64,000 nt of DNA from a bacterium (GCA_024231955.1 JAAEPZ010000433.1:186001-250000); one strand, 5' to 3'. Shown: positions 26,267 through 34,668, counted from the first letter of the stretch. Made by a program: numbers and translations. Notes: generated from the letters alone by a model not told the origin.

Positions 26267-26821
26267 GATCTCCTCCTTGATCGGGATAAAGTCGGGATGG
26301 GAACGGGAGCTGAGACCCCTTGTGCCGGATGATGGCAACCGATCGCATCCCCATGGCAAATGGTGCATGGCATGCCGGTCTGCGGACTGGTGCAGGCAAT
26401 AGGCGAGACGATGGATCCGCTGGGATGTGGTTGACTCGGGTGTGTTTCTTCACGGTGCGCAATGTCGAGTAGTCGACGATATTGCCTATAGGGATACCAT
26501 GACTCTGCGTATTTTTGTGCTCCATTCCGGATCCTTCCAGTAGAGAACACCTGGCTCTGCTTGGTGACGTTAAACCCGCAAAACCATGGAATCCAGATAT
26601 CCAGGCTGCGGGTAATACTGCGCACAAGCGTTACAGTAAATCTCAGCTTTATCAGTATGCCACAATATATGTTAGCTGTCTACATTGCGATCCGTAATGA
26701 TATGATCGATAAATATGACGAAAAGGGCTGTAATCATTGAAGATATTGTCGCAGCATCTGCGCCTGGAGGCAGTACCTGCTCGGAGCAGTCTTGAGATCC
26801 CGATATGGTTATCCGGATGGA
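26267..26821. other. Intergenic region before the DUF6765/GRE operon
   Basis: 555 nt between the ThiS stop and the DUF6765 start, both on the minus strand. Overlapping minus frames (about 26188-26627) lack ribosome sites. One contains a CTICHG string, but it runs out of phase into the DUF6765 gene and is not accepted. The stretch 26640-26740 is AT-rich and is the likeliest promoter area. No clear terminator for the AOR operon is visible. Confidence 0.45.
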
Positions 26822-27019
26822 TCAGCCGCCATGGAAGATATGGATGGCCTGCACAACGGCTTCGTCGGGCACCGGAAAGGTGTCCCAATCGATCTCGGCG
26901 ACATACTTGCCATCGACACTGACCATGATATGGCTGAAGGAGTAGTTCATCGCTTCGAGGACATCATCCACGGTCATCCCCTCGCGCCACTCCAGCGGTT
27001 TTTCGTTTATGGTGATCAT
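26822..27019 (-). CDS. ThiS/MoaD-family sulfur-carrier protein
   Basis: A 65-aa beta-grasp protein ending in the diagnostic Gly-Gly (IFHGG). It begins MITINEKPLEWREGMTVDDVLEAM, as ThiS proteins do (quoted only in part here as the leading ITINEKP). The ATG overlaps the ThiF stop as ATGA. Sulfur carriers of this type donate thiocarboxylate sulfur to thiazole or molybdopterin. Here the operon is headed by an AOR, so sulfur delivery to the tungsto-bispterin cofactor (MoaD-like role) is the likeliest job. ThiS and MoaD cannot be separated on sequence alone. Confidence 0.85.
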   Translation of the reverse strand: MITINEKPLEWREGMTVDDVLEAMNYSFSHIMVSVDGKYVAEIDWDTFPVPDEAVVQAIHIFHGG

Positions 27020-27618
27020 GTCGCGCTTCCCCTGACAATCAGTTCTATCGCCGCGTTGGCCTGCATGTTGGCGACCAGAGCGACCCGTGCGGAGCAGAGA
27101 CCCGCGCTCATATCGCTGGTCCCGTCACCGCAGAAATACACCTGCCCCGCCTGCAGCAGCTTCAGTTGATCACTTTGACCCAATCCCGACAGGCCATTGC
27201 CGCAGACGATCGGTTTCTCCGCAAAGGAGGTGCACCAGGCGCCTATCAACATCATCTTGGCCTCGGCGCGATCAAAAGCCTCGATCAGGAGATCGGCGGC
27301 GCCGAAGATCCGCGCCGTGTTGGCGGCGTCGATCTTCACGCTGTGCATATCCAGTTTGATCTCCGGATTGATCGCCCGCAAGTGATCGGCCAACGCTTCG
27401 GTCTTCAGCCTGCCGATATCCTTCTGAAAGAAGTGTTGCCGATTCAGGTTCGAAATCTCCACCACGTCGAAGTCGGCCAGGATGAGCGATCCCACACCGG
27501 CCCGCGCCAGAGACACGGCTGCGTTGGAACCGAGCCCCCCACAACCGGCAATGGCAATACGGCAGCCCCGGAGGGCTGCCGTCATACCGTCAACGTTTCT
27601 GGTGAAAAGATCACCCAT
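27016..27618 (-). CDS. ThiF family 2 adenylyltransferase (E1-like)
   Basis: A 200-aa E1-like enzyme that adenylates the C-terminal Gly of the sulfur carrier encoded next. The Rossmann ATP site is AIAGCGGLGSNAAV near residue 25, followed by ADFDVVEISNLNRQ. It is shorter than MoeB/ThiF (about 250 aa), has no CxxC zinc pairs and no C-terminal rhodanese domain, matching the short 'ThiF family 2' group. It starts one base after the stop of the AOR-ferredoxin gene and ends in an ATGA overlap with the carrier. Its partner is therefore almost certainly the adjacent ThiS-like protein. Confidence 0.87.
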   Translation of the reverse strand: MGDLFTRNVDGMTAALRGCRIAIAGCGGLGSNAAVSLARAGVGSLILADFDVVEISNLNRQHFFQKDIGRLKTEALADHLRAINPEIKLDMHSVKIDAANTARIFGAADLLIEAFDRAEAKMMLIGAWCTSFAEKPIVCGNGLSGLGQSDQLKLLQAGQVYFCGDGTSDMSAGLCSARVALVANMQANAAIELIVRGSAT

Positions 27619-27619
27619 A

Positions 27620-29617
27620 CTAGGCGGACTCCTCTTCCTGATCGGCCTTGATGATCTCCACCAGCTCGGGCATGTCGATGCCGAGCTCCTTCAGCCTGGA
27701 GATCTTCGGAACGCCGTTCTTCGTCCAACCGCGCCGCTCGTAGACGACGTCCATGGTCTTCACGTACTGGTCCATCCGATACTCGCGCAGAATGGCCACC
27801 TTCTCGGCGGTCGTCTTGCCCTCGGGATCGACGCCGATCAGCTTCTTCATCTGACCGTCGTAACGCTCCTGCCGGGACTCGTACTCGACCTCGGTGACGG
27901 GACCCACCGCGCGATAGGGCGGCATGTCGTCCTTGCGCGTGCCGAAACCGAGCATGCGGCACATCACCTTCTGCAGCGTGTACACACGGCCCGACTGCTC
28001 GAGCATCTTGTCCTCGTCCACCTTGATGCCGGTCATGCCCTCGAAGAAATCGAAGTAACCGCGCACGTGGCCGGGGATCTTCGCCGGTTCGTCCTCTTTG
28101 AAGTTGTCGGACGGAACGACATCGTTCCAGCAGAGCTTGCACAGACCGAGGAGTCCGAACCAGGTCCGCCACAGCGGATAGTAGTGCAGAGCCTCGGCCT
28201 TGTCCTCGAAGGTCGGCAACTGGTTATTGACCATGTCCATGAAGATGAGCCACGCCTCGTCGTGCTGCGGACCCTTGATCGCCATGGTGTAGCCGCACTG
28301 CTGGGCCAGCGATTCCTTGGAAACGTACTCCGAGTACTCCAGGCCCTTGCTCTCCATGCCGATGTCCTGCAGGAACGCCGCATCCGCGCCGTACTCCTTC
28401 GCCCACTTGTTCTTCAACCAGCGGACCCCTTGACCGACATCGACGCCGAAGCCCTCGCCTCGCGCCATCTGGTGCAGCAGTTCGAGCGTCTCGTCGGCGG
28501 CGCCGAAGTTCAGCTCCATGCCGCCGGTGTGTTCGGTGGTGATCTGACCGGCCTCGAACGCCTCCATCACGAACGCCACGCAGGTGCCGACCGAAATCGT
28601 ATCCACACCGTAGGTGTCGCAGTAGAAGTTGAACTCGACCAGGAAGTCGCCGTCGAAGCAGCCCATGTTGGCGGCGGCGCCGGCCGTTTCGTACTCGGGA
28701 CCGTCGACGATCACCTTGTCCCCCTTGTAGGGACCGGTCTTCAGTTCGAAGCCGTCGACGCCCTTGGCGCAGGCCATTGAGCAACCGGGCCAGCAACCGT
28801 CGGTGGCGCCCTGAGTGAAGTACTTCTCCTTAAGCATCTTGGAATCGATGCGCCAGGTCTCCTCATGACTGCCGTACATGTAGTTCTTCACGGGCAGCAG
28901 ATCGTACTTGTCCATGACATCCACGATATTGGCCGTGCCCACCTGACGCATCCGGCACTGATCGTCGTCCAGACGCGCCATCTCGGCGTTCACCTTCATG
29001 CCGGCGCGGCGGATCTTGCCGCCGCTGGCCGGGTGGTTCAGGTCGTCGAGCACCTGAATCGCGCCGGTCGGACACACGTAGCCGCAGGAGGTGCAGGCGA
29101 CGCAGTGCGGATCCACCTTGTTGAAGGGCATGGTCATGTGCCGCTTCACGCCGCGTCCCGCGAAGTCCAGGATGTGCTCCATCGTGAACTCCGAGCAGGC
29201 GCGCTTGCACTTGCCGCACAGGATGCAGGCCTTGCGGTTCTCATCCCTGTACTCGTGCTCGAACCGGCTCTCCGTAACGCCGCACTGCTTGGCGAGTTTT
29301 TTGATCGTGGGCACGTTGGGCCAACGGCTGAGATACATCTCGGCCAGAACCCTGCGGTGCTTGTTTACCTTATCCGTCTCGGTGTTGACCGTCATCCCCT
29401 CGACGACCGGGAAGTTGCAGGTCGTGACCAGCTTCCTCTCCCCGTTCACCTCGACCTCGCACATGCACATGCGGCAGTTGCCGTCGGGCGCCAGGTCCTT
29501 GTGATGACAGAGCGTAGGCACCTTGTGTCCAGCTTCACGAATGGCGGCCAGCAGCCAGGTGCCTTCGACCACTTTCACCTTCTGATCATTGACGGTGATT
29601 TCGAATTTCCTAGCCAT
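27620..29617 (-). CDS. NuoG-type ferredoxin fused to aldehyde:ferredoxin oxidoreductase domains 2-3
   Basis: A 665-aa fusion. Residues 1-80 are a plant-type [2Fe-2S] domain with C37, C48, C51 and C67, as at the start of NuoG and HydA. The His-Cys cluster region that normally follows has lost its motif (90-125). Residues 128-190 are a two-[4Fe-4S] ferredoxin: C131/134/137/141 and C172/175/178/182. From about 222 (VGTANIVDVMDKYDLLPVKN) it becomes AOR domains 2-3. C275, C279 and C283 (GCWPGCSMAC) and C493/C496 (GLCKLCW) are candidate ligands of the AOR [4Fe-4S] cluster. AOR domain 1 is missing here but present on the upstream protein. The ATG (29617) overlaps the upstream stop as TAATG, after GGAGGTG. 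Confidence 0.9.
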   Translation of the reverse strand: MARKFEITVNDQKVKVVEGTWLLAAIREAGHKVPTLCHHKDLAPDGNCRMCMCEVEVNGERKLVTTCNFPVVEGMTVNTETDKVNKHRRVLAEMYLSRWPNVPTIKKLAKQCGVTESRFEHEYRDENRKACILCGKCKRACSEFTMEHILDFAGRGVKRHMTMPFNKVDPHCVACTSCGYVCPTGAIQVLDDLNHPASGGKIRRAGMKVNAEMARLDDDQCRMRQVGTANIVDVMDKYDLLPVKNYMYGSHEETWRIDSKMLKEKYFTQGATDGCWPGCSMACAKGVDGFELKTGPYKGDKVIVDGPEYETAGAAANMGCFDGDFLVEFNFYCDTYGVDTISVGTCVAFVMEAFEAGQITTEHTGGMELNFGAADETLELLHQMARGEGFGVDVGQGVRWLKNKWAKEYGADAAFLQDIGMESKGLEYSEYVSKESLAQQCGYTMAIKGPQHDEAWLIFMDMVNNQLPTFEDKAEALHYYPLWRTWFGLLGLCKLCWNDVVPSDNFKEDEPAKIPGHVRGYFDFFEGMTGIKVDEDKMLEQSGRVYTLQKVMCRMLGFGTRKDDMPPYRAVGPVTEVEYESRQERYDGQMKKLIGVDPEGKTTAEKVAILREYRMDQYVKTMDVVYERRGWTKNGVPKISRLKELGIDMPELVEIIKADQEEESA

Positions 29618-31977
29618 TATTTCACCTCCGTGCAGTTGCAATTGCCGCCGTCGCATTTACCGTTGTTGATGCACTGCTCGTACTCCTCGCGGAAGTAACG
29701 AAGCGTGCTCAGTACGGGATTCGGAGCGGTGCCGCCGAGTTGGCAGAGGCTGGTTTCGACCATAGTGTCCGAGACCTCAGCGAGGAACTCCAGATCGCTC
29801 ATTTTACCTTCGCCAGTGCAGATGCGGGTCAGAGCCTTGCGCATGGCGGCAAGACCCTCGCGGCAGGGCGTGCACTTGCCGCAGGATTCGCCCTCCAGCC
29901 ATTCGGTGAAGCCGCGAGCGATCTCGACCACGCAGTTGCCGTCGTTGATGACCTGAATGACGCCCGAGCCGAGCATCGAACCGGCTTCGAGCAACGCCTC
30001 GTAGGTGAGCGGCGTGTCGAGCAGGGACGCGGGCAGAATGCCGCCCGTCGGTCCACCGACCATTACAGCCTTGAGCTCGCCGCCCTCCACGCCGCCGCCG
30101 ATCTCACAGACGACCTCGCGCAGCGTCGTGCCCAGGGGCACTTCAACCAGACCCTTGTTGACGACATCGCCGACCAGAGAGAGAACCGTGGTCCCCTTCG
30201 CATCGGCGGTGCCGATCGACGCATACCACTCCGCGCCCTTCTCGACGATCACCGGGACGTTCGCCCAGGTCTCGACATTGTTCAGCACGGTGGGTTTGCC
30301 CTTGTAGCCCTGCTCCGAATGATGAGTGTACGTGGCTTGAGGCTCTCCGGCCTTGCCTTCGAGCGCATCGATCAGCGCCGAGGACTCGCCGCAGACGAAA
30401 GCGCCGGCGCCGCGACGGATCGCGATGTCGAAACTCATGCCGCTGCCGAGGATGTCGTCACCCAACATGCCGGCGGCGCGAGCGTCGGCCAGCGCCTTAC
30501 TCAGACGCGCCTGGGCCAGGGTGTACTCCTGACGCAGGTAGACAATACCCTGCTTCGCGCCGATGGCCGCCGCGCCGATAATCAGACCTTCGATGATGGC
30601 GTGGGGATCGGACTCGACCAGAGTGCGGTCGGAGAAAGCGCCCGCGCCGCCGCCTTCGGCGTTGCAGATCACGTAAGCGTCACCGCCGTCGGCCGATTTA
30701 CGCGCGGCCTCCCACTTGAGACCGGTCGGGAAGCCGCCGCCTCCTCGGCCACGGAGGCCGGAAGCGATGACGGACTTGATCAGACCATCGGGATCCTTGC
30801 TCTCCAGCACCTTGCGGAGGGAGGCGTAGCCGCCGTACTGCTCGATGCTCTCGGGATCGATCTTGCCGCTGTTGCGGAGAACGACCGGCTCATGTTTGTC
30901 CGAGGCGACGATCACGGCGGGCCCATCGGCCCCGGTCGCGGTCACGTCACGTGGTTCGAGGGTGAAGCTATCGAAGAAGGTGACGATGTGATACAGCCGC
31001 GCCTTGGGGACGCCCGTGGCGAGACTGATCGTGTCAATGGAGGTCTTGGAGATGCAGCGCTCTCTGTCCTGAATGTCCTGCATCATCTCGACCACGTATT
31101 CGGGATCGCCGTTGTACTCGGCGACGATCCTCTTGACGTCCTGGGCCGTTAAACCGGAACAGGTGGTGCAGTTGTCGCTGAGTTTGTACTCGGCGGCCGC
31201 GGGGCTCTCCTCGATCCGCCAGCTCGGCGTGACGTGGCGATTCCGGATAACCAGCGCCTTAACCATCTTGTCGCGCAGCACGGTGCCGACACCGCCGCGA
31301 CCGGCCTGCTTGAGACGGGCGACGCCGCGCCGCCAATCCCAGAAGGAGAAGTTGAGGACGCCCATCCGCGTATGCTCGGCAGCGGTACCGGCCGAAACGA
31401 CGGAGATGTTGCGGCGGTCGAAGTCGTCGACAGCGTACATCTCGGTGAGCTCTTCAGCCACGATGTGGGAATCGATGCTCTCCTTAGGAGCCTCTTCGAT
31501 CGTGATCTTACCCTCGATGGCATCGATGAACACGATGACGTCGCTCGTGGCCTTGCCGATGAGCATCAAGGCATCGAAGCCGGCAAATTTAAGGAAAGGT
31601 CCGAAGTAGCCACCGACGTTGCAGTCGATCATCGATTGGGTAATCGGGCTGATCGCCGTAACCAGCGTCTTGCCTGAACCCGGGAACGAGGTGGTTCCAC
31701 CGAGAGGACCGGGGGACATGCAGATCGGGTTCTCCGGACTGTCCCACTTGGTGTCCTTGTTGATCTCCTGGAATGTCAGCCAGAGGTCAAAGCCTTTGCC
31801 GCCGATCCAGAGATCCTTCATTTCTTGAGTGACCGGACGCGTCTCGATGGCGTTGGAGCCGATATCAATCCTCAGTGTCCGGTTAGCATAGCCACGCTCG
31901 AGCTCGACAGGCTCAAACGCATACTCAGCCAGGACTTTGTGCGCAGCGCGCATCCCGGCGATATCCCTATCAGGCAT
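29617..31977 (-). CDS. AOR domain 1 fused to truncated NuoE and NuoF
   Basis: A 786-aa fusion. Residues 30-250 are AOR domain 1, the tungsto-bispterin half: WIGGKGFDLWL, MSPGPLGGTTSFPGSGK, FGPFLKFAGFDALMLIGKA and AGRGGVGTVLRDKMVKAL. Residues 275-345 match only the helical part of NuoE (MMQDIQDRERCIS, then LYHIVTFFDSFTLEPR); the NuoE [2Fe-2S] thioredoxin-like part is absent. Residues 365-770 are NuoF: RGRGGGGFPTGLKW for FMN/NADH, GAGAFVCGESSALI, and the [4Fe-4S] ligands C699/C702/C705 (SCGKCTPCREG) plus C745. A Cys-rich tail (CINNGKCDGGNCNC) closes it. It should pair with the next protein to rebuild a complete AOR able to use NAD(H). First gene of the operon, ATG 31977 after GGAGG. Confidence 0.9.
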   Translation of the reverse strand: MPDRDIAGMRAAHKVLAEYAFEPVELERGYANRTLRIDIGSNAIETRPVTQEMKDLWIGGKGFDLWLTFQEINKDTKWDSPENPICMSPGPLGGTTSFPGSGKTLVTAISPITQSMIDCNVGGYFGPFLKFAGFDALMLIGKATSDVIVFIDAIEGKITIEEAPKESIDSHIVAEELTEMYAVDDFDRRNISVVSAGTAAEHTRMGVLNFSFWDWRRGVARLKQAGRGGVGTVLRDKMVKALVIRNRHVTPSWRIEESPAAAEYKLSDNCTTCSGLTAQDVKRIVAEYNGDPEYVVEMMQDIQDRERCISKTSIDTISLATGVPKARLYHIVTFFDSFTLEPRDVTATGADGPAVIVASDKHEPVVLRNSGKIDPESIEQYGGYASLRKVLESKDPDGLIKSVIASGLRGRGGGGFPTGLKWEAARKSADGGDAYVICNAEGGGAGAFSDRTLVESDPHAIIEGLIIGAAAIGAKQGIVYLRQEYTLAQARLSKALADARAAGMLGDDILGSGMSFDIAIRRGAGAFVCGESSALIDALEGKAGEPQATYTHHSEQGYKGKPTVLNNVETWANVPVIVEKGAEWYASIGTADAKGTTVLSLVGDVVNKGLVEVPLGTTLREVVCEIGGGVEGGELKAVMVGGPTGGILPASLLDTPLTYEALLEAGSMLGSGVIQVINDGNCVVEIARGFTEWLEGESCGKCTPCREGLAAMRKALTRICTGEGKMSDLEFLAEVSDTMVETSLCQLGGTAPNPVLSTLRYFREEYEQCINNGKCDGGNCNCTEVK

Positions 31978-32189
31978 TTAGACCTCCAGGAGGAGTAATC
32001 CTTAAGTTTTTCGAAAGAACCCAAAGAAAATACACAAACTGTCAGACAGGGGAAAGGGTGAAATTCATAACCACCGAATGCCGGAACTGCAAACGACAAC
32101 TACATTAACGTCGATCCTGCTCCTGGAATTGGACACTGACCAACAGCAAAACTACGACAACAGGAAACTTAATTTATTCAAGCTCGTTA

Positions 32190-32218
32190 TTGACTTTCTT
32201 AACCTACTAGCCTAAACT
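32190..32218 (+). promoter_or_regulatory. Strong sigma-70-like promoter of the DUF2089 cassette
   Basis: TTGACT (32190-32195), 17-nt spacer, TAAACT (32213-32218), 22 nt before the ATG at 32241. The short leader leaves room only for the AGGAGG ribosome site. Confidence 0.6.
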
Positions 32219-32240
32219 GTCAACATAACAGGAGGCCACC

Positions 32241-32591
32241 ATGGATATATCGCAAGCTCAATGCCCAGGATGCAAACAACCCATGAAAATCACGCGCCTG
32301 AACTGCCCCGAGTGCGAGGTCGCTTTGGATGGGGAGTTCGAAATTTCGCCGCTGGCGGAGTTGTCGCTGGAAAACCAGCTATTCGTGCTCGCATTTGTGC
32401 GGCACCATGGCTCGATCAAAAAGATGGAGACGCTATTCGGCATCAGCTATCCGACTGTCAAAAATAGGCTTAACGCAATCGCAGGCCAACTTGACAGCCA
32501 GTTCCAGGCTCCCGAAGTCAGTTCCGACATCCTTGAAAAACTGGCTCGGGGTGAGATAACGGTCGCCCAGGCGATGGAGGAGCTCGAATGA
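32241..32591 (+). CDS. DUF2089-family zinc-ribbon HTH regulator
   Basis: A 116-aa protein starting at ATG 32241 after AGGAGG. Residues 8-26 form a zinc ribbon (CPGCKQP...CPEC). Residues about 42-95 form a helix-turn-helix like those of sigma factors (LFVLAFVRHHGSIKKME, then GISYPTVKNRL), and the C-terminus has the SHOCT-like DILEKLARGEITVAQAMEEL. DUF2089 proteins are thought to control the small membrane and SHOCT proteins encoded next to them. The stop overlaps the next ATG (ATGA). Confidence 0.85.
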   Translation: MDISQAQCPGCKQPMKITRLNCPECEVALDGEFEISPLAELSLENQLFVLAFVRHHGSIKKMETLFGISYPTVKNRLNAIAGQLDSQFQAPEVSSDILEKLARGEITVAQAMEELE

Positions 32592-32848
32592 TCCCTCCAG
32601 CCTTTCTCGTCGCCTGGGTTGGAAAACGGCAACGGATCCCCCTGCCGGTACCGCTGTTCCTGCTCTGGCCATTCCTGCTGCTGGGCTACCTGTTTATAGG
32701 TCTGGGGTGGATGATCACCCCCCCCACGAAACGGGCTGCGCGATTCGGTAAGGGCCTGATGATGCTGGAGGCGTTTCGTCACCTGTCGGGTATGCAGGTG
32801 AACATCGACACGGCTCGCAGCGAATCGTTCTCTCTGAAATTCTACTGA
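32588..32848 (+). CDS. Small membrane protein of the DUF2089 cassette
   Basis: An 86-aa protein with one or two membrane segments (PVPLFLLWPFLLLGYLFIGLGWMI) between short polar ends. The ATG overlaps the DUF2089 stop as ATGA, so the two are coupled. Its C-terminal half is amphipathic (RFGKGLMMLEAFRHLSG). No family is recognised. By context it belongs to an envelope-sensing or envelope-protecting module with its two neighbours. Confidence 0.7.
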   Translation: MIPPAFLVAWVGKRQRIPLPVPLFLLWPFLLLGYLFIGLGWMITPPTKRAARFGKGLMMLEAFRHLSGMQVNIDTARSESFSLKFY

Positions 32849-32866
32849 CCCCCAAAGGAGGACACC

Positions 32867-33343
32867 ATGTCCGAAGAGAAGAAACAGGTACTCGACATGC
32901 TCGCAGAGGGCAAGATCACGGCTGAGGAGGCGGAGCGTCTACTGGAAAGGCTGGAGCCCTTCGGGGGGCGCAAACACCGCCACGAGGATCGACCCCACAA
33001 GGGCAAACGATTTCGTTTTCAGAAGGACTTCCATCTCGACACCAATCCGAAGGAGAACGAACCTCAACCCACATCCTGCGGGGCTCTGAAATTCCTCCGG
33101 GTGCTGGTGAACAGCAATGACGGCGACACGGTCAACATTCGCGTCCCGCTGGCGCTGATCAAAACCGGAATCTCGCTTTCGACCATGCTGCCGTCCGACG
33201 CCAACGAGAAACTGGAGGCGAACGGAATCGACCTCTCCAGCCTCAGCAAAATGAAGGGTGATGAGCTGGTTGAAGCGCTGCGGGAACTGCAGGTGAATGT
33301 GGACGCCAACGATGGCAGTACAGTAAGGATCTTCTGCGAATGA
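32867..33343 (+). CDS. SHOCT-like-domain protein of the DUF2089 cassette
   Basis: A 158-aa cytoplasmic protein starting at ATG 32867 after AAAGGAGG. The first 30 residues are the SHOCT-like helical hairpin (VLDMLAEGKITAEEAERLLERL), as in YvlB/LiaX-type proteins. A very basic His/Lys/Arg linker follows, then a repeated module holding 'VNSNDGDTVNIRVPLALIKTG' and the matching 'VDANDGSTVRIF' at the end. Such proteins commonly sit beside DUF2089 regulators and act in envelope-stress circuits; here the exact role is unknown. Confidence 0.8.
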   Translation: MSEEKKQVLDMLAEGKITAEEAERLLERLEPFGGRKHRHEDRPHKGKRFRFQKDFHLDTNPKENEPQPTSCGALKFLRVLVNSNDGDTVNIRVPLALIKTGISLSTMLPSDANEKLEANGIDLSSLSKMKGDELVEALRELQVNVDANDGSTVRIFCE

Positions 33344-33462
33344 GACACTTTAAGAAACCGAGAAGGGGAGTCCACCACTCCCGTCCGGCCAACCTGCACA
33401 GCCATCCGGATGAGGTCTCCACGCGGACGCTGCTCAGCCTTTACAACGGGTGGTGCAGCCCC

Positions 33463-34620
33463 TCAGATCTGCCGATTCTGCTTGCGGTAATAGGCCGGCG
33501 TGCACCCCTCGTAGTCTTTGAAGACTGAATAGAAGCTCTGCAGAGTACCAAATCCGCTCTCCTTGACGACATCGGTGATCCTGCAATCCGACGCCTTCAA
33601 CAGGGTCTTGGCTCGCATCAATCGGAAGCGGATGATCTCCTCGTGAATCGTCATGCCGATCTCCCGCTTGAATCGAACCTCCAGATTTCGACGGGAGACT
33701 CCGAGGTTGCTGACCAGATCGGTGACATGAATCCCGTCGGTGGCATGGACGCGGATAAACTGCACGGCCTTGGAGACAAGCGGATCGGCGCAGACGAACA
33801 TCTGTGTCGATTCCCGCTCAACAGTGTCGCCGGACGTCTGGTACAGAACTACCGGGTTTGTCTCGCGCGAGGATGATTGCTTCATGATCCCGTCAAGAGC
33901 CTCGGCTGCGCGATAGCCGACCCTCTCGCAGGCAAGGGGGATACTGGAGAGTGTCGGCGAAGCCAGTTCGCACAGAAGATCGTCGTTATCGACGCCGAGA
34001 ATCGCAACCTCATCGGGGACCTTGATCCCGCAGGTCGCACACACTTTGGCCAATTTCAGGCCGATGATGTCATTGCACGCAAAGATGCCGACGGGAAATC
34101 GAAGGCTACGCAACCAACTCTTCAGGCCATCGAACTCGTCGTGGGACTTCCACCAGGAGCGGGGCTGCAGGAACCGTGGAGCATCCTGGCAGACATGTTC
34201 AATCGAAGAGAGAAAGCCGGCCTCCCTCTTGACCGACCAACCGACATCGGGAACTCCACAATAGGCCAATCTGCGATACCCGCAGGAGAGCAGATACTCC
34301 CCCGCCTTGACCCCTGTCTGATAGTCATCGTTGTTTACCTGATGAAATCCCCTGTCGAGATACCCACCGGCCACATCAACCACGGGCAGCTTCAACGCGG
34401 AGAGACGCGCAGCGTCCTCCTCCGTTTCAACCCTGGCAATGATGCCGTCGCCATCCTCGGTCTCCAGATCTTCAAATGAGAGAAACATCCAGCCGAAACC
34501 ATAGAGTCGCCAACTCTCATGTGTATGTGCGTAGCGCAACACGCCCCGGGCAATTGCCCGATCGTAGGAATCATTCAGCTCCATGAACAAAGCAATCTTC
34601 TTCTGCTCTTCCTTGATCAT
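33463..34620 (-). CDS. XylR-type AraC-family regulator with periplasmic-binding-like sensor domain
   Basis: A 385-aa regulator. Residues 8-275 are a LacI/periplasmic-binding-like sensor: ARGVLRYAHTHESWRLYG, DGIIARV, VNNDDYQTGVKAGEYLL, FACNDIIGLKLAKVCATCGIKVP and ILGVDNDDLLCELASPTLSSI (each quoted alone). Residues 280-385 are a double helix-turn-helix AraC domain (VTDLVSNLGVSRRNLEVRFKRE, then TDVVKESGFGTLQSFYSVFKDYEG). Proteins of this layout sense a sugar such as xylose in E. coli; no sugar gene is nearby, so the ligand is unknown. It is convergent with the DUF2089 cassette. A palindrome just upstream (34657-34668) may be its own operator. Confidence 0.9.
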   Translation of the reverse strand: MIKEEQKKIALFMELNDSYDRAIARGVLRYAHTHESWRLYGFGWMFLSFEDLETEDGDGIIARVETEEDAARLSALKLPVVDVAGGYLDRGFHQVNNDDYQTGVKAGEYLLSCGYRRLAYCGVPDVGWSVKREAGFLSSIEHVCQDAPRFLQPRSWWKSHDEFDGLKSWLRSLRFPVGIFACNDIIGLKLAKVCATCGIKVPDEVAILGVDNDDLLCELASPTLSSIPLACERVGYRAAEALDGIMKQSSSRETNPVVLYQTSGDTVERESTQMFVCADPLVSKAVQFIRVHATDGIHVTDLVSNLGVSRRNLEVRFKREIGMTIHEEIIRFRLMRAKTLLKASDCRITDVVKESGFGTLQSFYSVFKDYEGCTPAYYRKQNRQI

Positions 34621-34656
34621 ACTCTCCTCACTCCCCTCATTGCGCTGCGCAGTTCA

Positions 34657-34668
34657 TGAATATATTCA
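34657..34668. promoter_or_regulatory. Perfect 12-bp palindrome upstream of the XylR-type gene
   Basis: TGAATATATTCA lies 37 nt upstream of the regulator's ATG, in a spot suited to autoregulation. Confidence 0.4.

Noticed and set aside
26188..26625. Minus-strand frame with a CTICHG haem-like motif
   Set aside because: Only one CxxCH, no signal peptide, no ribosome site, and the frame continues out of phase through the start of the DUF6765 gene.
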